Origin: an uncultured Sphaerochaeta sp.
GTDB taxonomy: Bacteria > Spirochaetota > Spirochaetia > Sphaerochaetales > Sphaerochaetaceae
Direction: 5' to 3'
Assembly: GCF_963677315.1 (NCBI RefSeq)
Contig: NZ_OY781939.1
Location: 1,798,001-1,862,000, forward strand
DNA: 64,000 bases
Shown one piece after another: positions 42,538 to 51,875 of the stretch. The notes under the pieces were generated by a model that searched no databases, had not been told where the DNA came from, and saw only the letters and a program-made list of their open reading frames with translations. The position numbers and the translations under genes are program-made. How positions within the stretch are numbered: position 1 is the first letter of the stretch; each line of letters opens with the position of its first letter.

Positions 42538-43827
42538 TTACCAATGAAGCAGGGCATCTACATCAACAGGAAGCCCACTGGCGATTGACTTGTTTGCTGC
42601 AATACCGGTAAGAATCGAGCGGATACCATCCCTGTGGTCCGCACTCCTGGAAAGGGGGTCATGAGGAGGGCTCTCCAGGAAAATATCATCCAGCATGGCA
42701 GGGTCTCCCCCACCGTGCCCTCCTTCCCGGGTCTCGACCTCAACTTCATAGGGAGTATCGAGCAAGGGACAGACCCTGACCTTATGATAGACCGTAGCCC
42801 CTTCGTCGCACTGTTTCCCCCCTGCATTGATGTAGGGCTTCTCCAGTGCGGTGTATTCAATCCTTCCCTTCGAACCGTTGATAGCCACGTTGAACCCTTC
42901 CCAAGGAAGGTAGGTATTCAAGGAGTACGAGAGCATTGCTCCGCTCTTGTAACGAACAAGGGCAGCCATGGTGTCCTCGATGCTGATATCATCTGAGAAG
43001 ACGGAGCGGTCACGGATATAACCGCTCTCCTCTTCGGCATCCAGGTAGAGCCCCTTGAGCGTGGGGTTGCTTTCCAGGTCGATGGCAAAGGGGTCATGCT
43101 TGGCCACCTCACTTCCATGACAGCGGTAGTAGAACTGCGTTACACCCCGCTTCTCTGCAGCTGCCTGCCCATAGAAGTTCAAATCCCCATACGCAAAGAC
43201 GGTCTTTGGCTGGGTGCCCAACCAAAAATTGACCAGGTCGAAGTGATGGGTACTCTTGTGTACCAATAAGCCTCCGCTGTTCTGTTTGTTTCTATGCCAA
43301 CGCCTGTAGTAATCTGCCCCATGCTGGGTGTTGAGCAACCATTCAAAGTGTACGGAAAAGACCTTTCCAATGGTTCCTTGGGTGATCAACTCCCTGATCT
43401 TCGAATGATGGGGAGCGTAGCGATAGTTGAAGGTCACCCTGATTGTCTTGCCATACTGCTTCTGGGCGTCAATTATTGCCTGTGCTTTTTCGCTGTCTGT
43501 GGTAATGGGTTTTTCACTGATAACGTCACAACCCAACTCCATCGCCTTGATGATGTACTGGTCATGGGTCCTGTCCACTGAGGTTACAATGATTACATCA
43601 GGCCTCTGTTCCTTGACCATCTGGGTAAATTGATCACTCTTGTAGGTCGGCACCGGAGGGTGCCCACATTGGTCCTTAAGGATGGTATTTGAGTAATCCA
43701 TCCTTTTTTGGCTCATATCACAAAAAGCGACCAACTCGCTTGAATCCTGGTATCGGGTGGCGATTGCCTCGTAGAACATGCGGGCCCGTCCTCCGGTTCC
43801 CACCTGTGCATATCGTTTTTTCTTCAT
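42538..43827 (-). CDS. Gfo/Idh/MocA-family oxidoreductase (third)
   Basis: A 429-residue dehydrogenase, longer than most family members. Rossmann segment YAQVGTGGRARMFYEAIATR, VISEKPITTDSEKAQAIID with the E-K-P lysine, then a C-terminal domain with GGLLVHKSTHHFDLVNFWLG, where the usual D-x-G-x-H is replaced by HKSTHH. Proteins of this long type are common in glycoside-degrading loci. AGGAG lies before ATG 43827. It is the first gene of a two-gene unit with the propeller protein. Confidence 0.86.
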   Translation of the reverse strand: MKKKRYAQVGTGGRARMFYEAIATRYQDSSELVAFCDMSQKRMDYSNTILKDQCGHPPVPTYKSDQFTQMVKEQRPDVIIVTSVDRTHDQYIIKAMELGCDVISEKPITTDSEKAQAIIDAQKQYGKTIRVTFNYRYAPHHSKIRELITQGTIGKVFSVHFEWLLNTQHGADYYRRWHRNKQNSGGLLVHKSTHHFDLVNFWLGTQPKTVFAYGDLNFYGQAAAEKRGVTQFYYRCHGSEVAKHDPFAIDLESNPTLKGLYLDAEEESGYIRDRSVFSDDISIEDTMAALVRYKSGAMLSYSLNTYLPWEGFNVAINGSKGRIEYTALEKPYINAGGKQCDEGATVYHKVRVCPLLDTPYEVEVETREGGHGGGDPAMLDDIFLESPPHDPLSRSADHRDGIRSILTGIAANKSIASGLPVDVDALLHW

Positions 43828-43916
43828 GCCATGACTCCTGTTTGCACAGAAGTATACGCCCTATACAGGGCCTTGTCGTTGGCAGAATAAGAAGAGAATT
43901 TGTCTTTTTTCGTAGA

Positions 43917-44753
43917 TTAGTAATCAGTACGGGTTGTGAGTCGTACCTTGGATATATACTCAGAGGGAGCAATGCCTCCATGTTGCTTGAAAAACCGGGA
44001 AAAGTACTGCAGATTCTCAAACCCTAGGCTAAAACCAATCTCACTCAGCGTCTGTTCCGTATTCTGGATCAAGAACAGGGCTTTCTCAAACTTCATCAGA
44101 TTTATGTACTTGATCGCAGATAATCCTGTCTGCTTCTTGATCACACGGTAGAGATAATCCTGGTTATATCCACAACTCTGGGCCATCTCATGGACACTGA
44201 AAGAGAGGTCAAGATGTGCATCAATGTACTTGTCAACCATGTTCAAGAGCTCAGACTTACCGGAGAGAGAGCTTTCCCGAAGTTGGTGGATGGGACTCGA
44301 TTCATAAATGGGCAAGGAGTGTTCGAGGCAGAGCCGGTTCATCGAGAGCAAGCACTCCATCAGCAAGGCAGAGGACATCGCTCGATAATGCAATGCTTTA
44401 CGTTGCCCTTCCAGCACAATCCTGCTGAGCAAGCTGTAGATCTGGTTCTCCCGGTCTCTAAACTTGGTCTCAATACCCAGCAACACTTCATCCACATGAG
44501 GGTCAGAAGCGGCAAACTTCACCTCAAGCATCTTTACCCCTTCCTTACTGGTGGCTTGGAAGGCATGGCGACGGCCTTGCTTGCAGAACACAATATCACC
44601 TGCTTCCAATGCATAGGCCTTCCCATCGAACCAGTTTGTGGCGGTTCCTGCGTATACCAGCTGGACTTGGTAATCGCTCACATGGTAGTGTTCAGCCTTT
44701 CCCTCCCCCTGTTTGTAATAGAACCGACCGGAGGATGTAATTCTTACATACAT
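43917..44753 (-). CDS. AraC-family regulator
   Basis: A 278-residue regulator with a cupin-like N-terminal sensing domain (residues about 1-130; HYHVSDYQVQLVYAGTATNW, then ALEAGDIVFCKQGRRHAF) and a C-terminal double helix-turn-helix (about 185-275: FSVHEMAQSCGYNQDYLYRV; then LSEIGFSLGFENLQYFSRFF followed by KQHGGIAPSEY). It diverges from the Lpl-type importer operon with 188 bases between and probably activates it and perhaps the adjacent oxidoreductase genes. Confidence 0.9.
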   Translation of the reverse strand: MYVRITSSGRFYYKQGEGKAEHYHVSDYQVQLVYAGTATNWFDGKAYALEAGDIVFCKQGRRHAFQATSKEGVKMLEVKFAASDPHVDEVLLGIETKFRDRENQIYSLLSRIVLEGQRKALHYRAMSSALLMECLLSMNRLCLEHSLPIYESSPIHQLRESSLSGKSELLNMVDKYIDAHLDLSFSVHEMAQSCGYNQDYLYRVIKKQTGLSAIKYINLMKFEKALFLIQNTEQTLSEIGFSLGFENLQYFSRFFKQHGGIAPSEYISKVRLTTRTDY

Positions 44754-44941
44754 CAGGAACCTCTCTCTGTTTATTGTCTTTGCTCATTCTAGGAGAGGAG
44801 GCTCTTGTTAAACAAGACCGTACATACGAAAAAGGATAACTATTTTTCTCTTTATGCTAACGACTGGATAAAAAAGGACTCATATACTTTGCTACAAAGA
44901 GGCCGAATGTTTTTGGCCTTATCACCTTAAGGAGGATTCCT

Positions 44942-46420
44942 ATGTTGCACACCAAGCGTTTCTTGCTGACCCTCGTAGCATTGGTCCTCTGTCTTGCATT
45001 CGTAAGCGCAGCAGGACAGAAGGACAGCCAGAGCGAGGGAAAAGCTACCATCACCCTTGCCACTGCAGACAATACCTATGGTTTGAGTACCGACCCTGAG
45101 CTGCAGGGAGCCATTACTGACTTGATCGAGTCAAAGACTGACACCATCATCGAACCGATCATTCCACCCCTTGCCTCATACACCGACAAGCTTGCCACAT
45201 TGGTAAACAGTGGGGATATACCCGATCTGTTTGTCGTTGCCCAGGCAATGACCAAGATCCCGACCATGGTTGCCCGTGAGCAGATTCTTGACCTGACTGA
45301 CTACATCAAGAACAGCCCGGCACTCAGCCAGCTCGACCCTTCCCTGTTCAAGGACCTGCAGATTGATGGAAAGACCTACTTTGTACCGTACAACTACCCC
45401 AAGAGCAAAGCCATCTTCATCAGAAAGGACCTGATGGAGCAGTACGGAGTTGAACTCAGCTCAACCCCGACCGCTGAAGAGTTCCGCCGCGAAATGGGTA
45501 AGTTTGTTGGTAGTGGGATTATCCCCTTCAACTTCCCCAAATGGGTCGATAACTTCCAGTTCTTCTACAACTCATTCGGCGCATGGGGTGGTGTCTATGA
45601 GAAGGATGGCCAGTTCATCGATGGTTTCCAGACTGAAGAGATGAAGAATGCCCTTGCCTACCTCCGCCAGCTCTATAAGGATGGCGTTCTCAACCAGGAG
45701 TTCATCACAACCGAGAATAGTGGCATGAGAGAGAAGACCTATACTGCCCAGGCAGCCAGCTCAATCGACTATGTAACCAACTATATCAACTATGTACAGA
45801 ACACCACCGCTGCCAACAAGTACACCGAGATGCACCTGGTTTACAAGATTGTTGGTCCTGAGGGGTATGGTGGCAGCTTGAATGAAGCAACACAGACTGC
45901 ATTCGTTGTTTCCTCCAAGACCAAGAACCCAGAGGCTGTTGTTCGTGTCCTTGAGACCATCGTAACCGACCCTGAAGTGTATCCTGCTTTCTTCGGTATT
46001 GGTCTTGAAGGCAAGCACTTCACCCTCAATGCAGACGGACAGATTGAAGCCACTCCAAAAGCTGCCAACAGCGGTTACAAGTACACCTTGAACTATCTCA
46101 GTGATTCCTTTGTTGACATCGATATTGAGAACCTGCCCTTCAAGCTTTCTCCTGCTCTTGAGCAGGGCTTGCCCAAGCAGATCGAGCATATCAAGGCAAT
46201 GCAGGCCAACCTTGGCCCGAACCATGCTGCTGATGTACCGGTGGGCGTCTCTGTTGCTTATGACCGCGTAGCTCCTTCCATCAAGAGCACCCGTGAGTCA
46301 ATTGCAACCAAGATCATCGTAGGTACCGTCTCTCTTGAAGAGGGCTTGGCCGAATACGAGAACTTCTGGAACTCGATCAATGGCCCAACCATTCTTGAGG
46401 AACTGAACGCAGCTCGTTAA
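44942..46420 (+). CDS. Lpl-type extracellular carbohydrate-binding protein
   Basis: A 492-residue solute-binding protein of the large LplA/YtcQ type. Signal peptide MLHTKRFLLTLVALVLCLAF, cleaved around VSAAGQK. Typical features are LATLVNSGDIPDLFV, YNYPKSKAIFIRKDLMEQYG and NFPKWVDNFQFFYNSFGAWG. AAGGAGG precedes the ATG. LplA/B/C systems usually take up oligosaccharides from plant or microbial polysaccharides. The linked GH3 enzyme fits an oligosaccharide cargo. No ATPase is present in the locus. Confidence 0.87.
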   Translation: MLHTKRFLLTLVALVLCLAFVSAAGQKDSQSEGKATITLATADNTYGLSTDPELQGAITDLIESKTDTIIEPIIPPLASYTDKLATLVNSGDIPDLFVVAQAMTKIPTMVAREQILDLTDYIKNSPALSQLDPSLFKDLQIDGKTYFVPYNYPKSKAIFIRKDLMEQYGVELSSTPTAEEFRREMGKFVGSGIIPFNFPKWVDNFQFFYNSFGAWGGVYEKDGQFIDGFQTEEMKNALAYLRQLYKDGVLNQEFITTENSGMREKTYTAQAASSIDYVTNYINYVQNTTAANKYTEMHLVYKIVGPEGYGGSLNEATQTAFVVSSKTKNPEAVVRVLETIVTDPEVYPAFFGIGLEGKHFTLNADGQIEATPKAANSGYKYTLNYLSDSFVDIDIENLPFKLSPALEQGLPKQIEHIKAMQANLGPNHAADVPVGVSVAYDRVAPSIKSTRESIATKIIVGTVSLEEGLAEYENFWNSINGPTILEELNAAR

Positions 46421-46442
46421 TCTACGCGTATTATCGTTGCAT

Positions 46443-46472
46443 ATCGGTTTCCAGGCACCTCTGGAAACCGAT
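46443..46472 (+). terminator. Intra-operon hairpin after the Lpl binding-protein gene
   Basis: ATCGGTTTCCAG (46443-46454), a six-base loop and CTGGAAACCGAT (46461-46472): a perfect 12-pair stem followed by TCTTTC. It lies in the 80-base gap before the GH3 gene and probably works as a partial terminator or RNA stabiliser. Confidence 0.65.
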
Positions 46473-46500
46473 TCTTTCGGACTCCCCCAGCGAGAACACC

Positions 46501-48591
46501 ATGACTGATACTGCACAGACACTTGTACAACAGATGACCGTACCAGAAATGATAAGCCAACTCAGGCATGATGCTCCAGCAATTCCTCGCCTGGGGATTC
46601 CTGCTTACAACTGGTGGAACGAAGGACTTCATGGGGCTGCTCGAAGCGGAACAGCTACCGTATTCCCCCAAGCCATCGCCCTGGCATCACTCTTTGACCC
46701 TGAACTGCTCTTCTCTATTGCACAGGTTATCTCCACAGAACAACGGGCAAAGTATAATCTCTATAACAGAGAACATGATCATGATATCTACAAGGGACTG
46801 ACCGTCTGGTCTCCCAATATCAATATATTCCGTGACCCCAGGTGGGGGCGTGGGCAGGAAACCTTTGGGGAAGATCCATACCTGACTTCCCGCTTGGCAG
46901 TCTCCTTCATACAAGGCTTGCAAGGCTCAGAAGACATACTCAAGACGGCAAGCTGCGTAAAGCATCTGGCCGCCCATAGCGGGCCAGAACCGGAAAGGCA
47001 CTCCTTCAACGCGGTGGTAAGCAAAAAGGACCTCAATGAAACGTATCTTCCAGCGTTCAAGGCAGCCGTCCAGGAAGCTGGGGTCGATGCAGTCATGGGT
47101 GCCTACAGCGCTCTCAATGGGGAACCCTGCTGTGGAAGCCCGACTCTTATCAAACAGCTCTTACGCGATACATGGGGTTTCAAGGGGATGTATATCTCTG
47201 ACTGCTGGGCGATTAGGGATTTCCATCTCAACCATAAGGTCACCAAAAACGAAGAGGAATCGGCAGCTCTTGCGCTGCATAGTGGCTGTGACCTGAATTG
47301 CGGATGTTCCTATCGCAGCCTTGAGAAGGCTTTTCAGAAAGGGTATATCACCATGGAGGAGATCAGGACCGCTACTCAGAGGGTATTCAACACCCGCTTC
47401 CGTCTGGGGATGTTCGATGAACAAACTCCATACGACAACCTAGGCCTTTCTGACATCGATAGCGAGGAGCATGCAGAGCTTGCCCTTGAAGCTTCCCGCC
47501 GCTCCTTGGTCCTGCTCAAGAATGAATCAATACTTCCCCTCAACCGGGAGAGGACAAGAAGCATTGCAGTCATCGGACCAAATGCCGATAGCAGAAAAGT
47601 CCTGTGGGGAAACTACCATGGGACATCTTCCCGCTACACAACGGTCCTCGAAGGTCTCCGTATGGTTGCAGGGAACACAATACGTATTAACTATAGCGAA
47701 GGATCTTCCCTCACAAAGGAGCGTGTTGAACGATTGGCAAAGGAAGACGACAGGCTCAGTGAGGCTGCATTCATGGCCCGTCAAAGCGATGTCACTGTCC
47801 TTTGCCTTGGTCTGGATGAGACGGTGGAAGGAGAGATGAGGGATGATGGAAATGGAGGCTGGGCAGGTGATAAAAAGGATCTCAGGCTTCCTCTCTGTCA
47901 ACAAAAGCTCCTGAGGGCTGTTGCTGAAACCGAAAAACCTGTCATCGTAGTACTGCTCTCAGGAGGAGCAATCGATCCAGAGATTGAGCAGTATGAGAAT
48001 GTACAGGCCCTCATCCAGGGTTGGTACCCTGGACAAGAGGGTGGAAGGGCCATTGCAGAGTTGCTATTTGGTATGTTCAGTCCCTCTGGGAAGCTTCCTG
48101 TTACCTTCTACCGTAGCAGTGCCGAGCTCCCTCCATTCACTGACTATTCCATGCAGAAGAGGACCTACCGGTATTGCGAGCAGGGGGATGTACTCTACCC
48201 CTTTGGATTCGGTCTTTCCTATGCTTCGTTTGCCTATAGCATAGTAGGCATAGCGGTACATGAGGACGGGACTGTGAACGTACGGGTAAGTATCACCAAT
48301 ACTACAGAAACACCAAGCAGAACGGTACTTGAGCTCTATCTGGAAAGTTCCCACCCCGATTTTCCCCCTCACCCAGTACTCTGTGGTATAAAAAGTGTGT
48401 TCTTGAAGTCTTTTGAACAGAAAGAGGTTGTACTTCTCCTGGAACAAAGCCAATGTACTGCAGTAGACAATCAAGGCAATAGAAACGACATACACGGGAC
48501 CTTCACACTCTATGCGGGTGGAAGTCAACCTGATGCGACCAGCAGGCACCTTGGAGCAGACAAGGTAGCCAGCACTACATTCGTATATTAA
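46501..48591 (+). CDS. Glycoside hydrolase family 3 (beta-xylosidase/beta-glucosidase type), cytoplasmic
   Basis: A 696-residue GH3 enzyme without signal peptide, so it acts on imported oligosaccharides. N-terminal (beta/alpha)8 domain with YNWWNEGLHGAARSG, SPNINIFRDPRWGRGQETFG, and the nucleophile Asp234 in MYISDCWAIRDFH. The alpha/beta sandwich domain has EASRRSLVLLKNESILPLNR and GLDETVEGE. A fibronectin-III-like domain closes the protein (PFGFGLSYASFAYS onward). The NWWNE and RDPRWGRGQE segments are typical of the xylosidase/arabinofuranosidase branch, but specificity is uncertain. Confidence 0.93.
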   Translation: MTDTAQTLVQQMTVPEMISQLRHDAPAIPRLGIPAYNWWNEGLHGAARSGTATVFPQAIALASLFDPELLFSIAQVISTEQRAKYNLYNREHDHDIYKGLTVWSPNINIFRDPRWGRGQETFGEDPYLTSRLAVSFIQGLQGSEDILKTASCVKHLAAHSGPEPERHSFNAVVSKKDLNETYLPAFKAAVQEAGVDAVMGAYSALNGEPCCGSPTLIKQLLRDTWGFKGMYISDCWAIRDFHLNHKVTKNEEESAALALHSGCDLNCGCSYRSLEKAFQKGYITMEEIRTATQRVFNTRFRLGMFDEQTPYDNLGLSDIDSEEHAELALEASRRSLVLLKNESILPLNRERTRSIAVIGPNADSRKVLWGNYHGTSSRYTTVLEGLRMVAGNTIRINYSEGSSLTKERVERLAKEDDRLSEAAFMARQSDVTVLCLGLDETVEGEMRDDGNGGWAGDKKDLRLPLCQQKLLRAVAETEKPVIVVLLSGGAIDPEIEQYENVQALIQGWYPGQEGGRAIAELLFGMFSPSGKLPVTFYRSSAELPPFTDYSMQKRTYRYCEQGDVLYPFGFGLSYASFAYSIVGIAVHEDGTVNVRVSITNTTETPSRTVLELYLESSHPDFPPHPVLCGIKSVFLKSFEQKEVVLLLEQSQCTAVDNQGNRNDIHGTFTLYAGGSQPDATSRHLGADKVASTTFVY

Positions 48592-48602
48592 GGAGTCATG
48601 GC

Positions 48603-49526
48603 ATGGCAAATAAACCGATGATGCTACGAACCAAACCACCCCTTTGGACAAGGATCAAGACACAGAAGTTCTTGCTCCTCATGTTGGTACCAGGGGTAAT
48701 CTGGTACTTGGTGTTCAAGTATATCCCGCTTCTGGGTCTCAGTTTGGGATTCACTGATTATGGATTCAGGTCAACGGTATCCTTTGTGGGTCTGGATAAC
48801 TTCAAGCGTTTGCTCTCCTCCACCATTTTCTGGAATGCATTTCGCAATACCCTGATCATCAGCCTGGCAAATGTAATTTTCTATTTTCCTGCACCTTTGG
48901 TTGTAGCATTGCTGATCAATGAACTGAAAAGCCTGAAAATGAAGAGGACGATCCAGTTCCTGATCTATATCCCCTATTTCTTCAGTTGGGTTGTGGTAGG
49001 AAGTATTTTCGTAAACTTGCTCTCTCCGTCCTCAGGGCTGATAAACAACATCATCACCAAGTTTGGGGGAGAACCCATCTACTTCATGGCAAGTGCAAAG
49101 TTCTTCCGTCCTGTCCTGATCAGTTCCTATATCTGGCGGCAGATGGGATACGGGGCAGTCATCTATGTGGCAAGTCTTACCACGGTACAACCGGAGCTGT
49201 ATGAAGCAGCCACCATCGATGGAGCAGGGCATTGGGGAAGATTGGTCCATGTAACCCTTCCTGCGATTCGCTCCACCATTGTGACCATGTTGTTGCTCAA
49301 TCTCAGTCATGTGTTGCTGATATTCGAACAGGTGCTGGTCATGTACAATGCAGCAGTCTATGACGTTGCCGATGTACTGCAGACCTATGTATTCCGCGAA
49401 GGGGTACTTGCAGGCGACCTGGGATATTCAATTGCTGTGGGCATGTTTACGTCCATCGTAAGCCTTACGCTGGTGCTGTCAACCAACAAGATCAGCGCAA
49501 AGTTCCTCGACGAACCCATCCTGTAG
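48603..49526 (+). CDS. Lpl-type ABC permease, first subunit (LplB-like)
   Basis: A 307-residue permease with six membrane helices (first LLLMLVPGVIWYLVFKYIPL). VGLDNFKRLLSSTIFWNAFR and the coupling loop ELYEAATIDGAGHWGRLVHV followed by TLPAIRSTI are typical of LplB/YtcP partners. It starts 11 bases after the GH3 stop. Confidence 0.92.
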   Translation: MANKPMMLRTKPPLWTRIKTQKFLLLMLVPGVIWYLVFKYIPLLGLSLGFTDYGFRSTVSFVGLDNFKRLLSSTIFWNAFRNTLIISLANVIFYFPAPLVVALLINELKSLKMKRTIQFLIYIPYFFSWVVVGSIFVNLLSPSSGLINNIITKFGGEPIYFMASAKFFRPVLISSYIWRQMGYGAVIYVASLTTVQPELYEAATIDGAGHWGRLVHVTLPAIRSTIVTMLLLNLSHVLLIFEQVLVMYNAAVYDVADVLQTYVFREGVLAGDLGYSIAVGMFTSIVSLTLVLSTNKISAKFLDEPIL

Positions 49527-49536
49527 GAGAATCATC

Positions 49537-50409
49537 ATGGCAAAGACTGTTCAGAATTCAATTAGAGAAACACGGGGAAGAAAAATCTTCCGTCTTATCA
49601 ACGCACTCTTGCTTGCGTTCATCTGCCTGATATTCATCATCCCGATCTGGAATGTACTCATCACCTCGGTAGCAAAGGATGTGGATGTGATGGGGACCGA
49701 CTATCTGTTGGTACCCCACTCATTCACACTGCAGAACTATTGGAGGGTGCTCAACAGCGGCTACATGGGAGCTTTCAAGAACTCTCTCTTTGTTGCCTTC
49801 TTCGGCACGTTGGTCTCCATGCTGATTACCGTACCCATGGGCTTTGCACTTGCCCAAAAGCATCTCATTGGTCGTTCGATCCTCATGAAGGCAATTGTCT
49901 TCACGATGGTATTTGATGCAGGTATCATGCCTTTCTATATTGTGGTACGGTCCCTTGGTCTTATCAACAGTATGGGAGCGATTATCTTTCCTGTGGCAAT
50001 TTCCACGTTCAATTTGATCATCATCAAGAACTATATGGGCAGTATTCCCGTCTCACTGCTGGAGAGTGCTACCCTGGACGGATGCAACGACCTCATGATT
50101 CTCCAGAAAATTGTCCTGCCTCTCTCAGTCTCCATCATTTCAGCGGTAACTTTGTTCTACTTTGTCAGCTACTGGAACCGATACTTCGAGGTGATCATGT
50201 TCATCAACGACAGCCGCAAGTACACCTTACAGGTGGTCTTGCGCTCCCTGATGTTCGAGTCCGATGAATCCCTTGGTGGTGGCCAGTATGTCTACAACAA
50301 CCTGAAGATGGCGGTCATGGTCCTGGGAATGCTCCCCGTTCTCATCATCTATCCTTTTGTACAGAGACACTTCGTCTCTGGCTTGATGCTTGGTGGAGTA
50401 AAGGGTTAA
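49537..50409 (+). CDS. Lpl-type ABC permease, second subunit (LplC/YtcP-like)
   Basis: A 290-residue partner permease. The first helix is LLLAFICLIFIIPIWNVLIT. The coupling loop reads LLESATLDGCNDLMILQKIV followed by LPLSVSIISAV. The C-terminus FVSGLMLGGVKG is the standard ending. Last gene of the operon, followed by a strong hairpin. Confidence 0.92.
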   Translation: MAKTVQNSIRETRGRKIFRLINALLLAFICLIFIIPIWNVLITSVAKDVDVMGTDYLLVPHSFTLQNYWRVLNSGYMGAFKNSLFVAFFGTLVSMLITVPMGFALAQKHLIGRSILMKAIVFTMVFDAGIMPFYIVVRSLGLINSMGAIIFPVAISTFNLIIIKNYMGSIPVSLLESATLDGCNDLMILQKIVLPLSVSIISAVTLFYFVSYWNRYFEVIMFINDSRKYTLQVVLRSLMFESDESLGGGQYVYNNLKMAVMVLGMLPVLIIYPFVQRHFVSGLMLGGVKG

Positions 50410-50423
50410 CCACAAGAGAGAAG

Positions 50424-50454
50424 CCCTACTGGTTCCCGGCGGGAACTGGTGGGG
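50424..50454 (+). terminator. Hairpin ending the Lpl operon
   Basis: CCCTACTGGTTCCC and GGGAACTGGTGGGG form a long stem with some G-U pairs. There is no clear T tract, so it may be Rho-assisted or an RNA-protecting end. Confidence 0.55.
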
Positions 50455-50860
50455 TTCGATACTGTACTAATTAGTTACTATCTGTATACATACTTCAGTA
50501 TCAGCTAATCCTATTTAAAAGCGACACGTACAAATATCAACATGCTACTGCTGTATTTTGTACACTGCAGTAACTATTATTTGAGAAAAGTGGTTACTGC
50601 ATCCACCATTATTTCGATTTTTTGGTTACTCTGCTAACCATTGTATAATTTCAGATACTTAAAAACTTGCCAAAAGCACCCTAAAACAAGCACTTTCTTA
50701 TCCAAATTTTAATTGCAGAAGCTTATCCTGCAAAATTTGTAGAACGATACTACATATACCTGTGGGAACTTCCCATCCAAACAAAGCCTAACCAGCAATC
50801 AGTTGCAGATGATTATGAAATTTTCTTGATCTTCAGTAATAATTGGCTGATTATCCTATG
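50455..50860. other. A+T-rich intergenic region
   Basis: About 400 bases without a credible gene on either strand. A small hairpin, TTGCAG…CTGCAA (near 50714-50734), and several GGTTACT/GTAACT repeats are the only visible structure. It may be a remnant of decayed sequence next to the toxin-antitoxin pair. Confidence 0.4.
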
Positions 50861-50907
50861 CAATGTATGTGCATTGTATTGCCTATATCACTTGGGAATG
50901 ATAGAAT
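50861..50907 (+). promoter_or_regulatory. Promoter and candidate autoregulatory operator of the RelBE-type pair
   Basis: TTGCCT (50879-50884), a 17-base spacer and TAGAAT (50902-50907). The inverted repeat CAATG…CATTG (50861-50865 and 50872-50876) lies just upstream of the -35 element, where a RelB-type repressor could bind. Confidence 0.5.
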
Positions 50908-50926
50908 TCCAATAGGGAGAAACTAT

Positions 50927-51223
50927 ATGGCTAGTACAACAATCAGTTTGAGAACGGATACGGAACTAAAGGCTCAGGCCGAGGAAATCCTCAATCAACT
51001 TGGAATGACACTGAATGGAACCTTCAACATGCTTCTTCATCAGATTGTGAGGGAAAAGTCAGTGCCATTAAGTTTGTCTCTGGCCTCCGAAAATTCAATG
51101 TATGCAGATTTGCTTGTTGCAGAAGATGAACGTATAAACGGGTATGTCGGCAGAAGTGGAGATGAAATCCTTAAGGATTTTGACTTGATTGTGGCAGAGG
51201 CAGAAGCCAAATATGGGGTATGA
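50927..51223 (+). CDS. RelB/DinJ-family antitoxin
   Basis: A 98-residue antitoxin. The N-terminal ribbon-helix-helix region is TTISLRTDTELKAQAEEILN followed by QLGMTLNGTFNMLLHQIV, very similar to DinJ/RelB. The C-terminal tail is acidic and would wrap the toxin. ATG 50927 has GGGAG seven bases ahead; in-frame upstream codons lie in the promoter. It overlaps the toxin gene by 11 bases. Confidence 0.88.
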   Translation: MASTTISLRTDTELKAQAEEILNQLGMTLNGTFNMLLHQIVREKSVPLSLSLASENSMYADLLVAEDERINGYVGRSGDEILKDFDLIVAEAEAKYGV

Positions 51224-51503
51224 AGTTATTGTCTCCAGAAAAGCCGATGAAATGCTTGTCAGTCACGTAAGATTCCTTGCCCAAGTGAGCATCCCTGCTG
51301 CTAAAGTATTGAGAAATGAGTTCTGTTCTGTTCTTGTTGCGTTGAAGGATAATCCCTTCCAATTCCAACTGGAAGAGGATCTTGGATTACCCAGCGGAAA
51401 ATACAGACAGGTTGTTTTCGCTAAAATGTACAAGGCGGTCTTCTCGGTTTTTGAAAATAGCGTGTTTATTGATGCCATCATTGGTTGCAGACAATCAATG
51501 TGA
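51213..51503 (+). CDS. RelE/ParE-superfamily toxin
   Basis: A 96-residue toxin-like protein starting MGYEVIVSRKADEML, with the core GKYRQVVFAKMYKAVFSVFE followed by NSVFIDAIIGCRQS, the typical beta-sheet end of RelE/ParE proteins. It starts inside the last codons of the antitoxin. RelE-type mRNA interferase or ParE-type gyrase inhibitor cannot be separated by sequence alone. Length is normal, so the pair appears intact. Confidence 0.83.
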   Translation: MGYEVIVSRKADEMLVSHVRFLAQVSIPAAKVLRNEFCSVLVALKDNPFQFQLEEDLGLPSGKYRQVVFAKMYKAVFSVFENSVFIDAIIGCRQSM

Positions 51504-51811
51504 CCATGACATGCAGATGCAATACTACTCCCTTATGCGCTCCCTCTCCCTGCTCAGGATGAAAATGCAGAGCATCCGACTTCATTGAGTGCAGAAAAGG
51601 AATCGAGATGTACAGAGCTATCTTTTACATAGGTATTGTTTGCAATTCTGAGAGTGGTGCAACTTCCCCTCTAGGGACATCCGATGAAAACAAGGGATGA
51701 GACTACCTTATTTAATCTCTTAAACAAGACATAAATCCTGTCCAACAGCTCGTAAATTTTCTATTTTGTTGAACAAGTAGAGAAAATTCTCTGCCTTACC
51801 TTGTAAAAGCT
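51504..51811. other. Intergenic region with a cruciform-like inverted repeat
   Basis: No gene is seen. AATTTTCT…AGAAAATT with an inner TTGTT/AACAA (about 51756-51790) can form a stem-loop just upstream of the next promoter. Confidence 0.4.
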
Positions 51812-51854
51812 TTGACAATCAAGGGTTTTCTTAATAGTATATATGATATATCAT
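51812..51854 (+). promoter_or_regulatory. Promoter with GntR-type palindrome, first copy
   Basis: TTGACA (51812-51817), a 17-base spacer and TAGTAT (51835-51840). The perfect palindrome ATGATATATCAT (51843-51854) sits at the likely transcription start. Its core TGATATATCA recurs before the transketolase-like gene. Confidence 0.65.
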
Positions 51855-51875
51855 CTATATAATAAGGAGCACGCT

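Noticed and set aside
48064..48651. 195-residue minus-strand frame
   Set aside because: Antisense to the C-terminal part of the GH3 gene.
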